Origin: Chlamydomonas sphaeroides
Taxonomy: Eukaryota; Chlorophyta; Chlorophyceae; Chlamydomonadales; Chlamydomonadaceae
Direction: 5' to 3'
Assembly (NCBI GenBank): GCA_001662425.1
Contig: BDDC01000028.1
Location: 62,001 to 126,000, forward strand
DNA length: 64,000 nt
Every line of letters begins with the position of its first letter. Positions within the stretch are counted from its first letter, which is position 1. The translations under genes and the position numbers were made by a program. Below the pieces are notes generated by a model that ran no database searches, was not told the origin of the DNA, and saw only the letters and a program-made list of their open reading frames with translations. Below, one piece after another: positions 57,185 through 64,000 of this stretch.

Positions 57185-59457
57185 GGCTCAGCGGCTGCGG
57201 ATGTGGTTTGCACTTTGGTGTTAACTCGCCGGCTGTGGAGTGGGCGGCCGCTGGGCAACCTTCTGGGTAGCTATAAAGCCTCCTTGGAAGGTTGAAGCGT
57301 CCTCGTGCCGACCGCCAGGCCGCTCGCGCCCGTGTGGGGTTAAAATCTCGGTGGGCGCGCGTGGCGCGCGGCTGCGGCAGTCCTGCCGCTTGTGTGTGGG
57401 GGCGGCATTGGCTGCGGTGCGAGGTCGCCGCATTGGGGCTGACAAATGATTGGCAGAAGGTGCCAGCGCCGGCCACGTGGGCAGAGCAGCACTGGGTGCC
57501 AGTGGGGGGCTGTGGCACCCTCGGCTGCCGGGTATTGGGGCACTGGACCTTGCTCGGGCACCCACTGCCGCACAACGGTATGTATTAGAAGGTTAGAGGT
57601 CCGGCGGGGCGGACGGCGGCTGTTGCGCACTGGGGCGGTGTGTCTCGGCCATTCTCTCCAATCTGGGGGGCCCTGCTGCGCTGCGCCCGCCGCTTCCCCG
57701 GTTGCGAGCTGCGGTCTATGGTGTCGTGCGGCGCCGCTGCACGTGTGATGTGGCGGCGGGCCGCCGCGGGGCGGCTTGCTGGCGCTGGTCTGCACCGCGG
57801 GAAGCAGGCGGACCACCTTTCAGGGACCATGCGGTGCCGGGCCCTTCATCGGCAGCGGCTGAAGGGCGTGCGGCGGTGGCCCAGTTGCGGCAGCGCGCCA
57901 ATAAACGTGAGGCTGGGTTTCATGAACCGAAATAGACATGGCCAGAGCGCCCGCATCATGCAGAGGCTGCATGCCCGGCGGCTGCCGGCGTTGTCTGTTG
58001 CATGGGTTACAGGTGGGCGTGTGGCCGTTGCATGGGCCATGGTGATGGGCCGGCGACGGTCGGAGGCGTGGGGTGTGAGGCGGCGTGGCAGCTGGCGCGC
58101 GGCAAACCCCGCCTAGCAACCCGCCCCGCCCCGAGTCGTGGCCGTAGATGGATTGGTGGGGTTGGCGGCAAGGGGATGGTGCGTGCATCGCTGGGGGTAT
58201 GGACCGCGCCGGTGGTGCTGCGGCCGCCGAGGCTGCCGCATGGGCCGGCGGTGTCGCCGGTTCCGAACGAGCAGCGCGCGCCCGGCTCGGCGCGTGGACG
58301 AATATGATACGTATGCTTGATGTTCAAAGAGACAAGGGTAGACCCCATCCTGCATGCATGGGATAAGGGGCGTTGAAGGGGCGTGGCCCGCATCTCGTCC
58401 ACGGTCTGGGATCTCCGGCCGCCCCAGCCGATCGGGCTACCGCATCCCTACTGCAACACTATCGACGCTCGCCATGCGTCGCGCCGTGTATTTCTGAGAC
58501 GCGACCCCTGGTCCCTTGACCCGGACGTGGCCGGCGCTCTGGGAGCGGCGTGGCGTACTGAGTGGCGCGTCCTCGCCCTTTCCCTCTACGACGAGCGTCA
58601 TCGTCCGGCGCAGCAGGTGGCCATGTGAGTCGGGTGGGGTGGGCATGAGCGACACTGGAGGATGAGGTAAGGGAGAGGTGACTCCCGCTGCCGCTGTCGT
58701 CCCGTGAGTGAAGGGGAGAAATCAGACGCCAAGCAAACTTCATGTCCATAGACAATGCTTGGGCAGCGACGTCCTTTGCAACGATTGCAGCGCGCGTCGC
58801 CGGGCTGCACACTAGAGTGGTCTGCATTATACACCCAGTCGCGCGGCTGCGCACCTTGGTGCGTGCGGAACTCATGGTCCAGGGTAGTTGCAACTGGGCA
58901 ACGTTATGCAAAAAGCGCGTTTTGGAGTGATGGCAGAAAAAGCGAGTTCGTTGTAACTCGGAATTGTTCGACCGTTGCCCCTTAGGCTCCCCTTAGGATG
59001 GGAATTGTTCCCGGAGTTATATCGCTTTCTACAGCGCTGTGCCTACCTGCCTCTCGCCGTGAAACCGGCCTGCGGCTCGTCGCTACACGATCACAGCACA
59101 CGGGTAGGCACGCTCGAGGTCGTTATGCGCCCGTCCAGATGTGACCCCTGCTCACGTCCGTGTTTGCACCAGCCCTTCGTGTGGCTTGCGTTGCGGTGCT
59201 CCCTCTAGTCCCGGGTGTATTCGTAATAATCAACATATGCCCGACACACGACACCCTGGGGGATTGGCATATTAGCCGTGCGACAGGCAGGCAGGGATGC
59301 GGCCGAGAGCGGTGCGCCGGTACGGGAGCGAAGCCCAAACGCCACCATAAGCAGGCTTGACATCCCGGCCCGTCCCAACCGGGTGTGTGTGTGCAAGCTC
59401 TCATGTCTCTAGCTCTCATACGCAGCGGCATACGCTGCAACAGGGCCTAGAATTGCC
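57185..59457. other. Intergenic region after the kinase
   Basis: About 2.3 kb. 57185-58380 is GC-rich with no supported exon. 58383-58620 is open and ends in a possible donor but has no recognisable domain. 58730-59050 resembles 62840-63130 and appears to be a duplicate of the region upstream of the phosphate transporter. Confidence 0.45.
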
Positions 59458-60199
59458 TCAGCGTGCACGCCTTTGTCCACAGAAGCGCAAGTACGCGAAG
59501 GAAGCAGGGCGAAGGAAGTAGGGTATCCGGCACGTGAGCGTGGAGATCAGAGCTGCATACGGCACGAGGCGGCCCGCGAAGTCTGTGATGACTGCGGCCT
59601 GGATGCGTGCCAGCACCTGGAATGGCAACGCAGCGACCCCCCGGCCTCCCGACGCTCTGGGAACCACCGGCCTCCCGGCGCCCCGGGTTTCAGTTCAAAC
59701 TTCTTCTTCAGCTTAGAGACAGCCGGACCACATCTCAGGCTGGCCGCCGGCACATCCTCGGCGCCTGGACTACCACCCACAGCGCCTGAGACTTAACCAC
59801 ACCGGCATGCCCCGACAAGACGTCCAGCAGCGCGCCAGCGATGGGGCAGTCCCAGAAGTGGTGAAATCCTGCGGGATAGCGGCCGGCATGACGCCACACG
59901 GGCAGTGCAACGGGCGGCCGCGAGCAGTCGCCGCCTTGTGCGTGCCGCAGCCCGGCAAGGCCCCGACGCCAGCCGCCAGCATGGCTCCTCGTGCCGATCC
60001 TCTTTTGATCCTCCCACTTCAGGCGCCAATGCGGCCGCAGGGCATACCGGGCCACCGGAAGAGGTACAGGCACGGGTCGACGGCCGGGAGGGCCGCTGCA
60101 GGGGCCGGGGCCGGGGCCATAGAAGGAGAGGCAGCAGCAGGGGGTCGAGTCGTATAGCTGCCTGAAGGGGCGAGCCAACGCACCGGCGCACGACCGCAC
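59458..60199 (-). mobile_element. LINE C-terminal fragment
   Basis: Minus-strand readings in different frames: LPVWRHAGRYPAGFHHFWDC (a Cys/His finger of the kind that closes LINE ORF2), ALLDVLSGHAGVV, and 120-200 nt later VLARIQAAVITDFAG. The order fits the tail of a non-LTR retrotransposon different from the one at 50.7-52.3 kb. Frame breaks show decay. Confidence 0.6.
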
Positions 60200-61182
60200 G
60201 CCAGCGAGCCAGACAGCCCAGCTGCGTCCTGGCTCGCACCTTCATGCAGGACGTCCCGCACCATTGTCGAACGTCTTATGCTTGTATGTTCTACTGTTGC
60301 GACGTGGCGCGCCGCGCTGGTACGTTCTTGCGTGTACGAAATAAGATGCGGATCCATTTCGTACATCATGGACGGGGGTTGCGGAAATGTTGCTGCCTCT
60401 CATCAGCTGTGCAGTCGACGTCCTGGTACGCACACTACTGGCCTGGCAGGCTCGAGTTGCATCACCCAATGTACAGCAGTTTTCAGGGCACAGAAAATGA
60501 TGCAACCGCGCACCAGCACTCCTTCAACCGTTGCGCAGGCATGTTCATTCGTCCCAGTTACTGACACGGGTACCGAGCAAGTCGCATGCCGACGGCGGCA
60601 CGACAGCCAGACAGCCCAGCTGTGCCCTGACACGCACCTGTGCGACAGAAAGTGCTTGACACTGCCAAACGTGTCGCGCTGACAACTACCAGGCCTCCAT
60701 TGCATTGCAGTCGCAACGTCGTGTGTCACGGACGCTTGCGGATATCCATTGCGGCAAGTGTTGCTACCCGTCAGCGGTGCAATATGTGTCCTCGCTGTGT
60801 ACATGAGTCGCATGTTCGCGACTTATGTATCCTGCATCTTCCAAATCAAGTTCTCACCACTTCGGCCGCAACTTCTCCGAGACGCTAGGATCGCGCATAC
60901 CTGCTGACCAGATTATCTTATTAAGCTCTGCAGGGTTGGCTGGGGAGTGCGTCAATTGTTCCGTCTCCCGTGCGCGCGACCGTGAACGCATGTATGGCAG
61001 CAACAGCTGACAACGAGCCGTCCGTTGTGTCCCCAGCACCTAAAGAATGAAGATGTGTTTGGTCGCACCGACGCTGCGATGGTGCTGTGGCCAACTGCGG
61101 CGTGTGCGCATGGATGGGTTGGTCGGTGGCGGCGTCGGCGGGTCGCTATCTGAGCGCATCCGCCCTTTAACCGGCAGTGCAG
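60200..61182. other. Intergenic region upstream of the PiT pseudogene
   Basis: About 980 bp of mixed composition. No exon equivalent to the MYPDHWDDYM exon of the downstream transporter was found. Nothing else supported. Confidence 0.35.
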
Positions 61183-61540
61183 TGGCTGGCCATCGACAGC
61201 TTCCTGGTATCTATCACGGTGGCCGCCGGCATCAGCGCTAACGACGGTGCGCAGGGTTGCGGCTTGTGGTGCCAGGGGAGATGTGTCCAGCAGCAGCCCA
61301 GCACATGCACGGCAGCCTGAGGCTTGCTCCCTTGCCCCCATCCCTCCACCAGCAAGTCGCCTTCTCATTCGGCACGTCCGTGGGCGCCAAGAGCATCACC
61401 TTCAAGCATGCCTGCGTCGTCGCTCGCCAACATCTTCGAGTTCACTCGCCGGCGCCATCGGCCTGGGCACCGAGTCCTGAGTCCAACGCCGGCCCCATCG
61501 CGCGTCAAGCCGCCTTCCAGTCCGAGCCTGAGATCTTCAT
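61183..61540 (+). pseudogene. PiT-type phosphate transporter, partial frameshifted copy
   Basis: Exon 61183-61246 (after CAG; ends GACG|GTGCGC, 64 nt) reads WLAIDSFLVSITVAAGISAND and has the same length and phase as 63641-63704. Exon 61357-61540 reads AFSFGTSVGAKSITFKHACV, then loses frame at GTCGCTCGCCAAC and again at ACTCGCCGG, with IFEF and QSEPEIFM still recognisable. The 61357 exon is 184 nt against 178 nt in the good copy. No downstream exons follow. A dead partial duplicate of the gene at 63487. Confidence 0.85.
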
Positions 61541-63486
61541 GTGAGCCGCAACCCCCTCACCCCACGCACCCCGACGATGCGAGCTTGGGGTTGTATGCCG
61601 AGTTGAACTAAACCGAAGTCAACAGACCAGGACCCCTACCAGGGCTTCCGAACGCTTGCTGTACCTTCTCGAGCCCGACCCCATTCCCCGTGCCTTACGC
61701 CCTTCCGCCTGGTCGCTGCACTGCGCAGGTACAGCACGATGAGCGCCCTGGTGAGCCTGAGCCGCTGCAAGACACAAAAGCTGTCCGTCCGCGGATTTCA
61801 CGCAGTGCCGCTGCCAAGCACATAGCTTGCAGAGCCATAGCGGCAAGGCCCGTGCCCCACAACCCTGCACATGCGGGTCGCAGGTCACTGCTCCCGTACG
61901 TGCTGCTGCACCCGGCCTGGCCTGCCAGGCGGGCCACCCCAGCTAGGCTTGACAACCCCACACAGATCAGGGTGCCCCGAAACGCATATAATGCGGGAAT
62001 CTTCTGATCCCGGTGCATCCCCAACCCCACCAACCCATCTAGTAAAGAGTTGCGAATACGACTCCTTGTGGCTGGTATCCAAGCGGAGGGACCAAAGCCG
62101 CAAACATGTGCACCTTTGGGCAGCCTCGGCGGCGCACTGAGCGCCTCCATCATTGAGGCGGCATGACGGCGTGTCAGGGAGGCCGTGTGTAGCGCCAGCT
62201 GCAGCTGAGTGGCCGTCGGGACGGTGAGGCACACGACAGGGCAAGGGTGGCCTCAGGGCGAGGTCCAGCCCACGGCGCGGGCGATGAGACAAAGAGAGGC
62301 AGGCGGCTCTGCTGCCGCCGCATCCCCCTGGTGAAACGCACCGTACGAGCCGCCGCCATCCAATCCAGGGGCGGGGGTTGGCCTGGCGGCGCGCTCACAG
62401 CATCGCAGCGCCAGCGTCCCCAGCATTCAGTGGGCGAGGCCGCGAGCACCACGGAGGATGTCGGCACGGAAGACATGCTGTCAGCGAGCGAGCCAGCGAG
62501 GTGACTTCACTGCCACTCACTCCTGGCTGAGCTGACCCCCAAACACATGTGTCCTTGCCGACTCCCACATTCTAGGCTGCGCTGCGTCACGTCCCAAGGC
62601 ATGGGTCAGTCCCTCAGCATGGGGGCGGCGGGAATGCTGTGTGCGCCCGCCATTCACGCGGTTGCCGGGGAGGAGGTATGGGGGTGGGTGGGTGAGTCGC
62701 GCCGCCGCTGTCGACCCTCTCCCATGAGCATAGGTGTGCAGTCTGCAACACAACGTCAAAGCACCAGAGCGCTCTCGTCCCGGGCGACAGCGCTTGCGAC
62801 ACAGCATCCAGGCATTGCGATACTGCTCCAGTCTGTGATATGGTGTCAATAGACACCGCTTGGGCATTGGAATTCTCTACCATCGATAGAGGGTCGCACC
62901 CCTAGGCTGCACAATTGGGTAATACTTTACACCTGAAGGTGCGCAGCTGCGCATCATGATGCGTGCTGACTCGTGGTCCAGGCAGGGTTGTCGCAGTCGG
63001 GCAGGCTGGGCCTGAGGCGCATTTCGCAGCGATGGCATAAAGAGCAAGTTCGTTGCAACTCGGAATTGTTCGACCGTTGACCCTTAGGATGGGAATTGTG
63101 CCCCCGGTTATACTGCCAGAGGTCCCTATTCTGCGTTGTGTATGAGGCTCATTTTGCCTCCCGCCGAAAATCCGTGCTGCTGCTCCTCACAACATTGAGT
63201 GCCGCACTCACTGACCCTCTCACACGCAACGCTTTCACGCTGAAGCTGACGGCCGGCGGCTAGCCTGAACGTCACTGCCCTGACGGGACAGTTTCCGAAG
63301 ACTCTGCAAAGGTCCGCAAGGACGCGCCGCGATGACACGCAACACTCGACTGCCGTTGCAGCCTTTACTGCGAGCCCGAAGCCTGCCAACTTCACCAGTT
63401 GTGCTAGAGTGCTGGCTGCTTGAGCCGCTGACGGTCTTAGTTCTTTACCATCCTAACTGATATTCCCGCTGCCATCCGGTGCGCGC
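61541..63486. other. Intergenic region between PiT copies
   Basis: About 1.9 kb. A minus-strand open frame (62234-61695, 179 codons) has a hydrophobic stretch but no recognisable domain. 62840-63130 is similar to 58730-59050, including AACTCGGAATTGTTCGACCG. It should hold the promoter of the PiT gene. Confidence 0.4.
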
Positions 63487-63970
63487 AGATGTACCCCGAC
63501 CATTGGGATGACTACATGGTAGGTGGCCGCATCGCTGGGTAACGCTGCTGCTCCGGCGGCGGCACTAGGTGTCTCTTGCATGGTAGCCATGCACTCGATG
63601 CGAGTGGCCCTGTGACCCTGTGCCCGCGCCCCTTTCACAGTGGCTGGTTATTGGTGGTTTCCTGATTTCGTTTATCATGGCTGCCGGCATTGGCGCCAAC
63701 GACGGTGCGTTGATTGCTTGGCACGTCTAATATGTGTGGTTTCACCCTGCCCTCTCAGACTGAGGGATTGTGCCTTCATTGCTATCCCACAGTCGCCAAC
63801 TCCTTCGGCACGTCTGTGGGCGCGAAGACTATCACCCTGAAGCAGGCCTGCATGATTGCCGCTGTATTCGAGTTTGCCGGAGCCGTGGGCCTGGGCGGCG
63901 AGGTCACGAAGACCATTGCCGGCTCCATTGCGCGACCGGCCGCCTTCCAATCCGAGCCCGAGATTTTCAT
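63487..63970 (+). CDS. PiT/PHO4-family phosphate transporter, N-terminal part (runs off right edge)
   Basis: Inorganic phosphate:cation symporter of the plasma or plastid membrane. Exons: 63487-63516 (MYPDHWDDYM), 63641-63704 (WLVIGGFLISFIMAAGIGAND, first membrane helix) and 63793-63970 (VANSFGTSVGAKTITLKQAC, then IAAVFEFAGAVGLGGEV and SEPEIFM), ending before GTGAGC with phase 2. GANDVANSFGTSVGAK is the hallmark N-terminal repeat of the family; the Asp is essential for transport in known members. The start is the Met straight after CAG, so that AG may be an acceptor and a further 5' exon is possible. The remaining helices lie beyond the window. In chlorophytes such genes belong to the phosphate-starvation (PTB) group; no regulatory site is identified here. 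Confidence 0.92.
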
Positions 63971-64000
63971 GTGAGCCGCAAAGCAAGTCCCCCTCACCTG

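Noticed and set aside
58383..58628. Possible exon with RRDPWSLDPDVAGALG
   Set aside because: Open, with a reasonable amino-acid mix, but isolated: no partner exon or domain found.
61695..62234. Minus-strand 179-codon frame with hydrophobic segment
   Set aside because: No recognisable domain, no splice context and no homologue recognised; probably chance in GC-rich DNA.
1..64000. CRISPR arrays, rRNA genes, bacterial operons
   Set aside because: Tandem repeats present are minisatellites without spacers; introns, poly(A) signals and gene content are eukaryotic; no rRNA sequence recognised.

Overview
The window is nuclear DNA of a green alga, most likely Chlorophyceae/Chlamydomonadales. It is very GC-rich and its genes are cut into many short exons with GT-AG introns. 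TGTAA polyadenylation signals lie about 85-110 nt after several stop codons, and there are (GGC)n-type Ala/Gly/Pro-rich protein tracts and non-LTR retrotransposon debris. There is no operon structure. Three N gaps are present (22253-22785, 39474-39913, 52428-52437). Exon coordinates were worked out by eye from splice sites and reading-phase continuity; none is backed by transcript data.

Left part (1-19.4 kb): a dense group of genes that look like specialised or lipid metabolism. It holds a cytochrome P450 (minus strand, running off the left edge), two BAHD-type acyltransferases in tandem (plus strand, A and B), a family-1 UDP-glycosyltransferase (minus strand) with signal peptide, C-terminal membrane anchor and a KxKxx ER-retrieval tail, then two more BAHD copies (minus strand): C intact, and D a 5'-truncated, frameshifted pseudogene. 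Each BAHD gene has the same 8-exon plan. A second, complete 21-exon P450, paralogous to the first, lies at 31.8-37.8 kb. P450 + BAHD + UGT is the enzyme set of plant-style biosynthetic gene clusters (oxidise, acylate, glycosylate); this is the main candidate for an undescribed system here.

Middle (20.2-31.6 kb): a large 14-exon gene between the acyltransferases and the second P450. It reads as a ZIP4/SPO22/TEX11-type helical-repeat meiotic protein with a very long low-complexity C-terminus; one intron is a 24-bp minisatellite that contains an assembly gap.

Right part (38-64 kb): a decayed PC-esterase/SGNH-like gene interrupted by a retroelement fragment and a gap; a repeat-rich stretch (42.1-45.1 kb) with a foldback of a coiled-coil retroelement protein; an organellar mTERF gene (minus strand); LINE reverse-transcriptase relics (50.7-52.3 kb and 59.5-60.2 kb); a TKL-like Ser/Thr kinase (plus strand); and a PiT-family phosphate transporter, present as an upstream frameshifted partial copy (61.2 kb) and a proper copy that runs off the right edge (63.5 kb).

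Gene density is high up to 38 kb and falls in the transposon-rich parts. The left cluster shows gene conversion, pseudogenisation and inverted tandem arrangement, i.e. a rapidly evolving enzyme locus.
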